A program made the position numbers and the translations under genes. Positions 25,599 to 34,511 of a stretch of DNA of 64,000 nt are shown here, in pieces. Below the pieces are notes generated by a model. It worked only from the letters and a program-made list of their open reading frames with translations. It did no database searches and was not told the origin of the DNA. This DNA comes from Nostoc commune NIES-4072 (GTDB lineage Bacteria > Cyanobacteriota > Cyanobacteriia > Cyanobacteriales > Nostocaceae), in NCBI RefSeq assembly GCF_003113895.1, contig NZ_BDUD01000001.1, positions 6,948,559-7,012,558 of the forward strand, given 5' to 3'. The first letter of the stretch is position 1. Every line of letters starts with the position of its first letter.

Positions 25599-25731
25599 AC
25601 AGTTCAGTTAAGAGTTGATCCTCCCTAACCCTCTTTTTTAAGGAGTGAATAGAACAAGTTTTAAATTAGCCCCCTTTTTAAGGGGGGTTGGGGGGATCTT
25701 TAAAAGCTAAATATTACTAACTGAACCGTAT
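25599..25731. mobile_element. 133-bp MITE-like repeat between nifN and nifX
   Basis: Ends ACAGTTCAGTTA and TAACTGAACCGTAT are near-complementary. The interior holds CCCCCTTTTTAAGGGGGG, a hairpin motif common in cyanobacterial intergenic repeats. A half-match of the end (TTAACTGAACTGTATTG) also occurs near 60652. Confidence 0.65.
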
Positions 25732-25768
25732 TGCTTCAAAATTCAAAACTTTAGAGAGGAGAATTACA

Positions 25769-26182
25769 ATGAAAATAGCCTTCACGACGAGTGACCGAGT
25801 TCATATTAATGCTCACTTTGGATGGGCAAAAATGATTGATGTTTACGAAATTACCGATGAGGGATATCACTTCGTAGAAACCCTCACCTTTGAAGGCGAA
25901 CTCAAAGAAGATGGGAATGAAGACAAAATCACCCCAAAACTTGAGGCAATAGGCGACTGTACGATTATTTACGTAACAGCAATTGGTGGTAGTGCCGCCG
26001 CTCGGTTAATCAAGAAAGGTGTCACCCCAGTGAAGGCGCGATCGGAAGAAGAAGAAATTAGTGAAGTGCTAAACAAGCTAGTGAAAACCCTCAAAGGTAA
26101 TCCTCCACCTTGGTTGCGTAAAGCTTTACAGCCAAAAACCACAAACTTTGCTGATGAAATCGAAGACGAAGCAACAGTATGA
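25769..26182 (+). CDS. nifX: NifX, cofactor-binding nitrogenase accessory protein
   Basis: 137 residues, MKIAFTTSDRVHINAHFGWA, then DCTIIYVTAIGGSAAARLIK and VKARSEEEEISEVLNKL. NifX belongs to the NifB/NifX/NafY family and carries FeMo-cofactor precursors between NifB and NifEN. The GAGAGGAGAA ribosome-binding site lies before the ATG. Overlaps the next gene by 4 bases (ATGA). Confidence 0.95.
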   Translation: MKIAFTTSDRVHINAHFGWAKMIDVYEITDEGYHFVETLTFEGELKEDGNEDKITPKLEAIGDCTIIYVTAIGGSAAARLIKKGVTPVKARSEEEEISEVLNKLVKTLKGNPPPWLRKALQPKTTNFADEIEDEATV

Positions 26183-26655
26183 CCGCAAATAATAGTGTGA
26201 ACGGAACCGCTACAACTGAAGTCTTGAACTCACCTTTCCTTAAGGTATTAATCAAACAAATCCGTGGTCAAGACAGTTATGGAGTTTATCGTACTTGGTC
26301 AGATGAGTTGATTCTCAAACCCTTTATTGTCACCAAACAAAAGAAACGGGAAATCTCCGTTGAGGGCGAAGTTGATGCGGTAACTCAAGCCCGGATAATG
26401 GCATTTTTTCGAGCTGTAGCGGCTGGAATTGAACAAGAAACAGGTTTGATATCCCAGGTTGTAGTTGATTTGAGCCATGAAGGATTTGGCTGGGCGCTAG
26501 TTTTTTCTGGCCGTCTTTTGCTAACTGTGAAAACCCTGCGAGATGCTCACCGCTTTGGCTTTGACTCGCTAGAGAAATTAGCAGAAGAGGGAGAAAACTA
26601 CGTCAAAAAAGGTCTTGATTTGGCGAAGCGCTTTCCTGAAGTTGGCAAAATTTAA
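26179..26655 (+). CDS. NifX-associated protein (DUF269)
   Basis: 158 residues. FLKVLIKQIRGQDSYGVYRT, DELILKPFIVTKQKKREI and later LSHEGFGWALVFSGRLLL fit the DUF269 family, which almost always follows nifX in nif clusters. Helical and soluble; role unknown, but conserved in molybdenum nitrogenase operons. ATGA overlap with nifX implies coupled translation. Confidence 0.93.
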   Translation: MTANNSVNGTATTEVLNSPFLKVLIKQIRGQDSYGVYRTWSDELILKPFIVTKQKKREISVEGEVDAVTQARIMAFFRAVAAGIEQETGLISQVVVDLSHEGFGWALVFSGRLLLTVKTLRDAHRFGFDSLEKLAEEGENYVKKGLDLAKRFPEVGKI

Positions 26656-26808
26656 TTAGTTAGGAGTTAGGAGTTAGGAGTTAAGAGTTAATAGTTAGGA
26701 GTTAGTAATTAAGTTAACTCTTAATTGATAATTCATGATTTACAGTTCTTAATTTATAACTCATAACTCATAACTCATAACTTATAACTCCTAACTTTTA
26801 GAAAAGGA
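26653..26808. repeat. Heptamer-type tandem repeats
   Basis: Units of GTTAGGA, then CTCATAA/CTTATAA units, complementary to the first part. STRR-type intergenic repeat in front of the gene at 26819. Confidence 0.8.
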
Positions 26809-26818
26809 GTGGCTGATT

Positions 26819-27034
26819 GTGCAAGCAGAAGACACGAGTATTGAGGAACTACAAGGACAAATCAGACGGCTTAACAGCAAAGCAGGTCAAATGAAAATGG
26901 ATCTGCATGATTTAGCTGAAGGTCTGCCAACAGATTACAACCAACTTATGGATGTTGCCGCCGCAACTTATGAAATCTATCGCAAGTTAGATGAACTGAA
27001 GCAACATCTGAAAAAATTGGAGAATGCTAAATGA
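26819..27034 (+). CDS. CCE_0567-type small nif-cluster protein
   Basis: 71 residues starting with GTG, with AAAAGGAG ten bases upstream. TSIEELQGQIRRLNSKAGQM then MDLHDLAEGLPTDYNQLMDV and KLDELKQHLKKLE form a two-helix hairpin, the fold known for the CCE_0567 (DUF683) family, linked to metal or Fe-S handling in nif clusters. Overlaps nifW by 4 bases (ATGA). Confidence 0.9.
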   Translation: MQAEDTSIEELQGQIRRLNSKAGQMKMDLHDLAEGLPTDYNQLMDVAAATYEIYRKLDELKQHLKKLENAK

Positions 27035-27348
27035 CTGGAACTATTGATCAATTCAAGAAGCTCGTAGATGCAGAAGAATTTTTTCAATTCTTTAACATGT
27101 CCTACGACTTAGAAGTTGTAAATGTAAATCGTCTACATATTCTGAAAAAGTTCTCTCAATACATGCAGGAAATTGATGATAATTCTTTTGACATGAATCA
27201 AGAAGAGAGACTAAATCAATATTCTTTGGCTTTGCAAAAAGCTTATCAGGTATTTGTCGAATCAACACCTCACGAACAAAAGCTGTTTAAAGTGTTTAAC
27301 GACAAGCCGAAAAATGTAGTCACACTGACAGAAATCACTTCTGATTAG
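27031..27348 (+). CDS. nifW: NifW, nitrogenase-stabilising protein
   Basis: 105 residues. FKKLVDAEEFFQFFNMSYD, VNRLHILKKFSQYMQEID and LQKAYQVFVESTPHEQKLFK are typical of NifW, which protects the MoFe protein from oxygen or aids its assembly. The start ATG overlaps the preceding gene. Followed after 10 bases by hesA with its own strong ribosome-binding site. Confidence 0.95.
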   Translation: MTGTIDQFKKLVDAEEFFQFFNMSYDLEVVNVNRLHILKKFSQYMQEIDDNSFDMNQEERLNQYSLALQKAYQVFVESTPHEQKLFKVFNDKPKNVVTLTEITSD

Positions 27349-27358
27349 GAGGTATAAA

Positions 27359-28168
27359 TTGGTTAACCTAACGCCTACCGAATTAGAACGCTATCGTCGC
27401 CAAATGATGCTTCCGAATTTTGGCGAAACAGCACAGAAACGCTTGAAGTCAGCGACAGTTCTGGTGACAGGTGTGGGAGGATTAGGCGGTACGGCGGCGC
27501 TTTACCTAGCAGTAGCGGGCGTTGGGCGGCTAATTCTAGTCCGGGGTGGTGACTTGCGGCTAGATGATATGAATCGTCAGGTTCTTATGACTGATGATTG
27601 GGTAGGTAAGCCAAGGGTATTCAAAGCTAAAGAAACTCTGGATGCGATTAATCCTGATGTCCAAGTGGAAGCTGTTCATGATTACATTACCCCGGAAAAT
27701 GTAGACTCATTAGTGCAATCCGCCGATATGGCTCTTGATTGCGCCCACAACTTTACAGAGCGCAATTTGTTAAATGAAGCCTGTGTGCGATCGCGTAAGC
27801 CAATGGTGGAAGCCGCAATGAATGGGATGGAGGCTTACCTAACGACGATTATTCCTGGTGTGACTCCTTGTTTATCTTGTCTGTTTCCAGAAAAGCCTGA
27901 TTGGGATCAGCGCGGCTTTTCAGTTCTAGGCGCTGTTTCTGGAACCCTAGCTTGTTTAACAGCTTTGGAAGCTATCAAGCTGATCACCGGGTTTAGTCAG
28001 CCTCTATTGTCGCAATTGCTGACAATCGACTTAAATCGGATGGAATTTGCTAAACGCCGTTCTCACCGCGATCGCTCTTGTCCAGTATGCGGTAATAGTG
28101 CGCCTTGGAGACACGCGCAATCCAATTCGATGGAACCCACAGCCACAGGTATTGCACAAAATAGTTAA
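27359..28168 (+). CDS. hesA: HesA, ThiF/MoeB-family adenylyltransferase-like protein
   Basis: 269 residues with a TTG start directly after TTAGGAGGTATAAA. ELERYRRQMMLPNFGETAQK and VLVTGVGGLGGTAALYLAVA give the Rossmann/ATP-binding motif of the ThiF-MoeB-UbaA family. Cys pairs CLSC and CPVC could bind zinc. HesA is conserved next to hesB and fdxH in heterocyst nif clusters and has been linked to cofactor or molybdenum handling. Full length. Confidence 0.94.
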   Translation: MVNLTPTELERYRRQMMLPNFGETAQKRLKSATVLVTGVGGLGGTAALYLAVAGVGRLILVRGGDLRLDDMNRQVLMTDDWVGKPRVFKAKETLDAINPDVQVEAVHDYITPENVDSLVQSADMALDCAHNFTERNLLNEACVRSRKPMVEAAMNGMEAYLTTIIPGVTPCLSCLFPEKPDWDQRGFSVLGAVSGTLACLTALEAIKLITGFSQPLLSQLLTIDLNRMEFAKRRSHRDRSCPVCGNSAPWRHAQSNSMEPTATGIAQNS

Positions 28169-28287
28169 TTTTCGTCATTAGTCATTGGTCATTAGTCATT
28201 AGTGAATAACAAAGGACAACTGACAAATGACGAAGGACAACCCCACCTGAAATCAGAACAACTAATCGCTACAAATCAGGAGACTTA

Positions 28288-28665
28288 ATGGCCGTTATTT
28301 TATCAGAAAAAGCAGAATTTCATCTGCGGGCATTTCTCAAAGGTTCCGCACCCGACGCTAATGGCGCAACTAAAGGTGTCCGCATCTCTGTAAAAGATGG
28401 TGGTTGCAGTGGCTACGAATATGCGATCGATATCACTAGCAAGCCTCAACCAGATGATTTGGTAAGCCAGCAAGGCAAAGTGCTGGTTTACGTTGATGCC
28501 AAAAGTGCGCCGTTATTAGACGGAGTTATTGTTGACTTCGTTGAGGGAGTGATGGAAAGCGGTTTTAAATTCATCAACCCCAATGCAACTGATACCTGCG
28601 GTTGTGGAAAGTCCTTTAAAACAGACGACGGTACGCCTACTGGTGTACCTTGCAGCCAAAGCTAA
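28288..28665 (+). CDS. hesB: HesB, A-type iron-sulfur carrier
   Basis: 125 residues. VRISVKDGGCSGYEYAIDI supplies the first conserved Cys and TDTCGCGKSF the C-x-C pair of IscA/HesB carriers, which deliver Fe-S clusters. This paralogue belongs to the nif-linked HesB branch. It lies between hesA and fdxH; heptamer repeats at about 28170-28245 separate it from hesA. Confidence 0.95.
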   Translation: MAVILSEKAEFHLRAFLKGSAPDANGATKGVRISVKDGGCSGYEYAIDITSKPQPDDLVSQQGKVLVYVDAKSAPLLDGVIVDFVEGVMESGFKFINPNATDTCGCGKSFKTDDGTPTGVPCSQS

Positions 28666-28893
28666 CATCATTTCGTTAGTGCTAAGTCAATTGTAGAGAT
28701 TTCCCATAAACACACTCCGCAGAGTTTCAATGCTCTTGAGGTAGCTTCTAGTTCGCTTTGTATCCCTTACCCCTATAGAGAAGCTGACTAAACTTAGCAT
28801 CTCTGTAAGAAGAAGGGAAGCAAAAAGTAGGATAGGTTGCTCAAAAAATTCGGAAATTAGACCAACTGTATAACGTTTGAGGAGAATCTGAAA

Positions 28894-29193
28894 ATGGCTA
28901 CCTACCAAGTTAGATTAATCAACAAAAAAGAAGACCTCGACACCACAATTGAAGTTGACGAAGAGACAACAATCTTAGACGCAGCGCACGAAAACGATAT
29001 TGACTTACCAGCTTCTTGTCAAGCAGGTTCTTGCTCTAGTTGTGTTGGCAAGGTCGTTGAAGGTGAAATTGATCAAGAAGATCAAAACTTCCTAGATGAC
29101 GAACAGATTTCTAAGGGATTCGCTCTACTTTGTGTCACTTATCCCCGTTCTAATTGCACAATTAAGACACATCAAGAACCCTATCTCGTCTAA
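28894..29193 (+). CDS. fdxH: FdxH, heterocyst [2Fe-2S] ferredoxin
   Basis: 99 residues. [15 protein letters not shown] with a later C in ALLCVTYP form the plant-type [2Fe-2S] binding pattern C-x4-C-x2-C...C. Lysine-rich N-terminal [10 protein letters not shown] and the nif-cluster position identify FdxH, the direct electron donor to nitrogenase reductase in heterocysts, rather than the photosynthetic PetF. GGAGAATC precedes the ATG. Confidence 0.96.
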   Translation: MATYQVRLINKKEDLDTTIEVDEETTILDAAHENDIDLPASCQAGSCSSCVGKVVEGEIDQEDQNFLDDEQISKGFALLCVTYPRSNCTIKTHQEPYLV

Positions 29194-29765
29194 ACTATTA
29201 TTTTGGTTGCTGCCTAAGGCAATCAAATAAAAAATGAAGGATGAAGGATGAAAATATACTTCCTTCTTCCCTTCACAAGCCCTAATTTATAATTCAAATC
29301 TTTTCCACTTTTAGTATTTCTGGCTGTTCATTAGAATTATTAAGAATGGGAAAGCGAGGAATCGTAACCTTCTGTAAAAGTCAAGATTAAACAATATTTA
29401 AAAAACTGATATCAAAGGGAGTAACGTCAGGAATGATTCTGACTTTAGAATAAAAGTTTCTCTCATTAATTATTAAAATAATAAACACATATATAGAACT
29501 AAATATAGAAAGTAGCTGTGTTATTTATATCCGCATTATTGATAAATAATTAACATCTATATAATATTATCTTGATAAAATAATTATTAATTTATAATTA
29601 AAAGGGTATGGAGCAAGCACTGATTGCAACTAAGAATTACGAATTACATTGACCTCACTCCTTTCTTAATTAATTTCAGGAGTGAGGTCACTAAATTTAT
29701 AGAGATGAATGCAATTTCGTATTACAGACAAAGCTGCTTGCAAGAAAAAGCAACTTGCTTATTTT
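29194..29765. other. AT-rich stretch downstream of fdxH
   Basis: No gene. Contains a hairpin at 29650-29690; the rest (29400-29610) is very AT-rich. Confidence 0.55.
29650..29690. terminator. Probable terminator hairpin
   Basis: Perfect 13-base arms TGACCTCACTCCT and AGGAGTGAGGTCA around a 15-base loop. It lies between convergent fdxH and the mop gene. No clear T-run; strength uncertain. Confidence 0.5.
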
Positions 29766-29975
29766 TTAATCCACAGCAACTATCACATCTGATGATTTAA
29801 TCACGGCATAAGCTTGCTTACCTTCTACAAGTCCTAGCTTTTCCGCCGATGATTTTGTGATTATTGACACTAACTCTACTCCTGGTGCCACTTCTAAAGT
29901 TATCTCAGTATTAACTGTACCAGGAACAACTTTTTTTACAGTACCTTTGAGAGAATTACGAGCGCTAATTTCCAT
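29766..29975 (-). CDS. Mop-type molybdate-binding protein (molbindin)
   Basis: 69 residues from ATG at 29975. MEISARNSLKGTVKKVVPGT, then EITLEVAPGVELVSIITKSS and GLVEGKQAYAVIKSSDVIVA is a classic single Mop/TOBE domain. Such molbindins form hexamers that bind molybdate or tungstate, giving a store for nitrogenase cofactor synthesis. Its place at the end of the nif cluster fits. Upstream TTG at 29990 is an alternative start. Confidence 0.92.
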   Translation of the reverse strand: MEISARNSLKGTVKKVVPGTVNTEITLEVAPGVELVSIITKSSAEKLGLVEGKQAYAVIKSSDVIVAVD

Positions 29976-30508
29976 GTTTTTACTTGCCAACTTTAGCTAT
30001 TTATACTTTAGTAAATTAGCAAATTTTAATATTATAAATGTTATTTTTTTAAATATCTTAATAATTCTGAAATAATTCTCATTTGCCTAACGGTTAAACC
30101 TCTAGGTGATGATCTTTACAAGAAAGTGTGGTAATGTGCTACAAAACTCAGGCTCAAACAATTTTAAAAAATAATAGGCATTATCAAAAATAGAGTTATC
30201 GATTAACGAGTGCTAGATAACATTTTTACATTTATACTTCCTAACAAAAGTCGCATCAAGTATTAGAATAATTTTTTAATAAGTTTGTTGGAAAACTTTA
30301 GCATTGTTTAAATAATAAGAAAAAATCTTAAATTTATCTTTATAAATGATTCAGAGTTTAAACTTATAAAGTTGATAGCATATATGTAAGTGAAAATAAT
30401 TTAGTAGATAACATTTTTCTAAAAATGGTGGGCATTGCTCACCATTCTATTTGTCAAGCAAATTTATATTAGTAAATTAGTGCAGATTAAGCTAATTAAG
30501 GAATACTC
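29976..30508. other. AT-rich stretch between divergent genes
   Basis: About 530 bases without a gene. It should contain promoters for mop (minus) and the ankyrin gene (plus). No repeat noted apart from AATGGTGGGCATTGCTCACC, a small hairpin at about 30424-30445. Confidence 0.5.
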
Positions 30509-30997
30509 ATGAATCGAACCAACAGTCCAAATTTGAGTGAATCAACAACCCAATGGTTAATAGAAAAAGACTATAATCCTAGCGATTTAAATCAGCCGGG
30601 TGAAAATGGCGATACAGCTTTAATGAAAGCGACAAGAGAAGGAGTTTATACAGTCGTCAAAGAACTAATTGATGCTGGTGCGGATATTAATGCTCGAAAT
30701 AGCGATCGCAACAATGCTTTGTGGTTTGCCTGTTTTGGCAATCACTACGATTTAATTAATTTACTACTTGCTAGCAACATTAATATAGATAACCAAAATG
30801 ATAATGGTGCAACTGTTTTAATGTATGCAGCATCAGCCGGAAAGACAGAAGTAGTCAAGTTACTTTTACAACATCATCCTAATTTATATTTAAAAAACTT
30901 AGACGATTATAAAGCGATAGATTTTGCTAGCAACGTAGAAGTCTTAAGGATAATTAAAAATGCCATCAAGTCAGATATCGGGCAAAGCTTATCATGA
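30509..30997 (+). CDS. Ankyrin-repeat protein
   Basis: 162 residues with three to four ankyrin repeats: NGDTALMKATREGVYTVVKE, RNNALWFACFGNHYDLINLL and GATVLMYAASAGKTEVVKLL. Soluble, no signal. The last 38 bases overlap the start of the SagB-type gene at 30960, so the two are translationally linked. Ankyrin proteins provide binding surfaces; a partner might be the oxidoreductase next to it. Confidence 0.9.
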   Translation: MNRTNSPNLSESTTQWLIEKDYNPSDLNQPGENGDTALMKATREGVYTVVKELIDAGADINARNSDRNNALWFACFGNHYDLINLLLASNINIDNQNDNGATVLMYAASAGKTEVVKLLLQHHPNLYLKNLDDYKAIDFASNVEVLRIIKNAIKSDIGQSLS

Positions 30998-32246
30998 CGC
31001 TACCAAGCATTCTTACTTATCGGTACAACTTGATCCAAATTATGTAGATGCTTCAACACAGCCATCTTCATTTAAAGTTTATCCCAAGTTTTATCGGAGA
31101 GTGAAATTAAATCTCAATAATCCTGTTCATTCTTTTATCTCATTAACCAGTGCAGTAACACTAGAAAAAGTATATAAAGATGGCCCTTATAAACTGCGGG
31201 TGAATCCATCAGCAGGCGCTCTGTATCCTACGGAAGTTTACGTACAGGTTCGCAGGATTGAGGGAATGGTAGATGGTATATACCATGTAGAAGTTGAGAA
31301 TAATTGTCTAACTCTCATCTATGAATTAATTGATGATGGGTTGGAGAATTATATTATACCGGGTAAATGTATCAACGGATTCATCTTTTTAATTAGTTGT
31401 GTTTATTATAGGTCTAGCTGGAAATATCAAAATAGAAGCATAAGATATTGCTTCTTAGATAGCGGACACCATTTAGGTGCAGTTGCAGCTTCAGCTTTTC
31501 TCCACAACCGAGATATACAACTAATTTTTGACTTTGATAAACTTGCTCTCAATTCAGATTTGGGTTTTGAGAATAAGGAGTTTATTACTGCTTGTGCGGT
31601 GTCAGGAGAAATACAAGACAAGAAAATCAGAAGCTTAAGGCTGAAAGTTCCTTTTGTCTCTGGTACTGATTATTTTGAATCTAATCAATTTATTGAAGAT
31701 GCCTATAAAGCAACAACTCTACAAAAGAGTCGCCAGCAGAAATTAGAGTATCCTCAATTTGATTTTGATCGGGATAAATTTTATCAAACAGTTTGGGATA
31801 GACGTTCTATTAGACGTTTCCGGAAAGAGTGTATTTCTCAAGAAGATTATTTATATGTAGTACAACAACTTCAGCAGTCAATACCGACAGAAAATTATGA
31901 GGAAATAGAAATTTACTCAGTGGTGCATCAAGTAGAAGGAATGACACCTGGGTTATATAAAGGTACGTATCTGGTTAAAGCAGGTAACTTTAGTGAAAAG
32001 ACAGGTTACTTATGCATTAATCAGGCTATTGCTAGAGATGGCGCTGTAACTTTATTTTTTGTGTCAGATTATTTAAACTATCAAACTGCTATGCAAATAG
32101 CTGGTTTTCTTGGACAGAGGCTTTATTTAACTAGTAATTATTTGGGAATTCAGTGTAGTGGAATTGGTGCGTATTATGATGACGAAACCCAAGAATTATT
32201 AGAAACAAATAAAGATGTACTTTATGGAATGGTGATTGGAATATAA
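30960..32246 (+). CDS. SagB-type (ThcOx/nitroreductase family) oxidoreductase
   Basis: 428 residues made of two nitroreductase-like halves. The first contains KLNLNNPVHSFISLTSAV and RVNPSAGALYPTEVYVQVR, the SagB signature; the second begins RRSIRRFRKECISQEDYLY. SagB-type proteins are FMN-dependent and, in toxin and cyanobactin pathways, oxidise azolines to azoles. Here no precursor-peptide, cyclodehydratase or transporter gene accompanies it, so the substrate is unknown. It overlaps the ankyrin gene and precedes the small gene at 32265 by 18 bases. Likely one transcription unit at the end of the nif cluster. Confidence 0.88.
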   Translation: MPSSQISGKAYHDATKHSYLSVQLDPNYVDASTQPSSFKVYPKFYRRVKLNLNNPVHSFISLTSAVTLEKVYKDGPYKLRVNPSAGALYPTEVYVQVRRIEGMVDGIYHVEVENNCLTLIYELIDDGLENYIIPGKCINGFIFLISCVYYRSSWKYQNRSIRYCFLDSGHHLGAVAASAFLHNRDIQLIFDFDKLALNSDLGFENKEFITACAVSGEIQDKKIRSLRLKVPFVSGTDYFESNQFIEDAYKATTLQKSRQQKLEYPQFDFDRDKFYQTVWDRRSIRRFRKECISQEDYLYVVQQLQQSIPTENYEEIEIYSVVHQVEGMTPGLYKGTYLVKAGNFSEKTGYLCINQAIARDGAVTLFFVSDYLNYQTAMQIAGFLGQRLYLTSNYLGIQCSGIGAYYDDETQELLETNKDVLYGMVIGI

Positions 32247-32264
32247 GCAGGAAGCTAAAGAGAT

Positions 32265-32639
32265 ATGGCTAGAAAGATGTATTACTTCAATAGTGATGAC
32301 TCACATCCTATGCAACCGACATCTGCGGATATTATACTGCGGCAACAGCTAGAGTATTCTATTAGCAGATACTTTTATGACGCTTGCGATCGCACGATTC
32401 AAAATCTTCTATCTAATTGTCGGTGGTATGTCACAACCCATGCCAATGCTCTAACATTGGTTATTGAGTGTCCCGATCAAGTTACTAATTGGCGTATTTT
32501 GCAAAAAATCGTGCCAATGGGGACATTGCTATATGGAATTGTCAGCAGTGCTAAAATCCGTGTTTGTCCGCCAGAGAGTCAAGGCGTACCTTTTGAAATG
32601 AGAGTAGATGAATTGTCTGTTTATCGGGATTGGGCTTGA
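32265..32639 (+). CDS. Unknown small protein, paralogue of the 61543 gene
   Basis: 124 residues. ISRYFYDACDRTIQNLLSNC, RWYVTTHANALTLVIECPDQ and KIRVCPPESQGVPFEMRVDE are matched by the gene at 61543-61917 (FFLACDRITRVLLSNCQWYL, TLIVDCPD, KIRVYPPFGKGMPFEISVNE). So this is a distinct family with an A-C-D-R-x(5)-L-L-S-N-C core. No known domain. It follows the SagB-type gene by 18 bases, presumably co-transcribed. Soluble; function unknown. Confidence 0.8.
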   Translation: MARKMYYFNSDDSHPMQPTSADIILRQQLEYSISRYFYDACDRTIQNLLSNCRWYVTTHANALTLVIECPDQVTNWRILQKIVPMGTLLYGIVSSAKIRVCPPESQGVPFEMRVDELSVYRDWA

Positions 32640-32658
32640 TTCGATTTTGGATTGTTAA

Positions 32659-33132
32659 TTAAAAGTTGATATTCTGGCTGATAAGTGCAGCTACCTCTTC
32701 AAAAACCAAATCAGCAGAATGTTTGACAACAGGACTTAACTCTAGTCCCAAACCAAGATTTGCCGCCTCAATTAAATAAACTGTTACATCTTCAGGAAAG
32801 TCATTTTGAAAGATTTTCCGTCCGGCGACTAAAGCATTATCCCAACGAAAATCATGCAAGTTATAACTAGGTTCGGGCATTGCTTCCAGTTCTTTTCCTG
32901 GAACTTTAAACACAGCACCCGGTTCAGAACCAGTTGAACTTGCATCAATAATTATTAATTCTTTACTACCTCTAGCTTGAAACATTACTTCCATCCCTGC
33001 GGTGCCACAGTCATATACTCGCACATTAGGGTGAGGTTTTTCAGCTAGATATTTTTGTAAGCGTTGGGCAATAATTACGCCTACTGCGTCGTCACTGCGA
33101 TTTAGATTGCCGCAACCAATAATAGTTAGCAT
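32659..33132 (-). CDS. hupW: HupW, HupL-specific hydrogenase maturation protease
   Basis: 157 residues. MLTIIGCGNLNRSDDAVGVI (G-C-G-N-x4-D-D-x-x-G), IIDASSTGSEPGAVF and HDFRWDNAL are typical of the HyaD/HybD peptidase family. They remove the C-terminal tail of the [NiFe] large subunit after nickel insertion. With only hupSL present in the window, this protease is most likely the HupL-specific HupW. Convergent with the gene at 32265, only 19 bases apart. Confidence 0.93.
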   Translation of the reverse strand: MLTIIGCGNLNRSDDAVGVIIAQRLQKYLAEKPHPNVRVYDCGTAGMEVMFQARGSKELIIIDASSTGSEPGAVFKVPGKELEAMPEPSYNLHDFRWDNALVAGRKIFQNDFPEDVTVYLIEAANLGLGLELSPVVKHSADLVFEEVAALISQNINF

Positions 33133-33134
33133 GG

Positions 33135-33235
33135 GATGAGATTTAATCCGGCGATTTTTTTGCCAGCCAATCTGAAACCATAAATATTGATCGCGTTTAT
33201 CATCGAGTGCTAAAAGGCTCTCTACGTGGTCATCA
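33135..33235 (-). pseudogene. Possible XisI-like remnant
   Basis: Minus-strand frame reads DHVESLLALDDKRDQYLWFQ then IGWQKNRRIKSHP, resembling the DxxRDxYxxxxxGWxxxxRI core of XisI proteins. No complete gene remains. Confidence 0.35.
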
Positions 33236-33242
33236 GGCGAGC

Positions 33243-33395
33243 TATAGGATTACTATTTGATTTTTGAACGAAATTAAGTATTGTAGAGTGTGTTAGAACG
33301 GAGTTCGTAACGCACTATGAACACGAGTTTTATGCCGTACTCTCTGTGCTAACACATCCTACGTATATTTTCAGAAATCAAACCGGATTCCTATA
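33243..33395. mobile_element. 153-bp MITE, copy B of the TATAGGA family
   Basis: Nearly identical to copy A at 13031-13184 (same TATAGGATTAC and GGATTCCTATA ends and interior). Very recent spread is likely. The stretch 33133-33626 has no intact gene. Confidence 0.85.
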
Positions 33396-33626
33396 TTACA
33401 GATGCGGTCATATTCTATGAGAATATTTTTAATAATATTTCTGTAGGTTCTCTCAGCCGCTAGGTCAGCAAATAGCTTAGTATTTTCATACTTGATATGG
33501 AGTGATCGCAATTTAACAATTAATAGTAATTAAAGTTTGTCATACAGGCAATCAGTAGTGATTGAAATAGAGGCTTTGAATAATAATACAGACAAAGCCT
33601 CTGAAAAAGAATTTATCAGCAGGAAA

Positions 33627-34049
33627 CTATAACTCTACGCCATGTTTCTTGGCGATTTCATTCAGTTTATCATACTGATCTTGTGACACTTTAGTTAATA
33701 TCTCTTCAGCCTGTTCTTTAGTACTTCCTTCTTTAGGAATTAAATACTTGACATAAAGAGATACAAAATCAGCAGCGATCGCTAAACCGGATAAAGCATG
33801 TTGGTCTGCTTCTTTGCCTGCGATCGCAGCTACTAAACCAGCTTTAATTGGGTCTGGTTTAACTTTCATGAACTGCTCGACAAGTTTAGGAATGTAGTCT
33901 TCTGGTGGCAAATTATCTAACTTACTTCTATCGGGAGTAAAGTTACATTCTGCGGCTTTCGCTTGCTCTAAAACACACCATTCGATGAATTCCTGCAATG
34001 CTGCATCGGGAACGCGAGGGAGATATTGATGTAGCGCTAAATCAGACAC
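33627..34049 (-). CDS. Conserved unknown protein
   Basis: 140 residues, MSDLALHQYLPRVPDAALQE, then EDYIPKLVEQFMKVKPDPIK and LSGLAIAADFVSLYVKYLIP. Helical, soluble, no recognised domain. It looks intact. It stands alone between hupW and the disrupted hydrolase gene. Confidence 0.65.
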   Translation of the reverse strand: MSDLALHQYLPRVPDAALQEFIEWCVLEQAKAAECNFTPDRSKLDNLPPEDYIPKLVEQFMKVKPDPIKAGLVAAIAGKEADQHALSGLAIAADFVSLYVKYLIPKEGSTKEQAEEILTKVSQDQYDKLNEIAKKHGVEL

Positions 34050-34366
34050 AAGCTTACCGTGTAAATTGCTGTTTTATGCAAATGCATTAAGGCAAGCCTA
34101 ACGCATCGTTTCTAGATGTTTTGGTGTGTTACGCTACGACTTTTGAATAAATAGTTAGATTATGAGATATCTCAAGCAAAAATCATCCTAGAGATAGCAA
34201 TGATGCTCGTCATAGTGAAATAATTGTCGATTAACGGGAAAACCACAATTATGAGCATATATTTTAAAGAATATTTACAGATGTATTCAAGTTGTATTTC
34301 TCATGGGAATCTTAAGAATATTATCACCCGTTTTGATTAATTAGTTTAAGGAAGGCAGAGTTAGCT
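34050..34366. other. Intergenic stretch between divergent genes
   Basis: About 317 bases; promoters are expected for the gene at 33627 and the hydrolase gene. No repeat recognised. Confidence 0.45.
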
Positions 34367-34511
34367 ATGGGAAAAGATTATATTTTATTTCTGCATGGCG
34401 TAAATGTACGGGAATCGAAAGAAAACGAAAGGAACCAGAATTACATCTATGCTGACAAGTTGTTTAACTTGATTGTTGAGTTAGTCCGGGAGAAAGATCG
34501 TAATCGTGAAT

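Noticed and set aside
25681..25700. AAGGGGGGTTGGGGGGATC as a G-quadruplex regulatory site
   Set aside because: It is the usual interior of the MITE-like repeat, found also at 42385-42415; no evidence for regulation.
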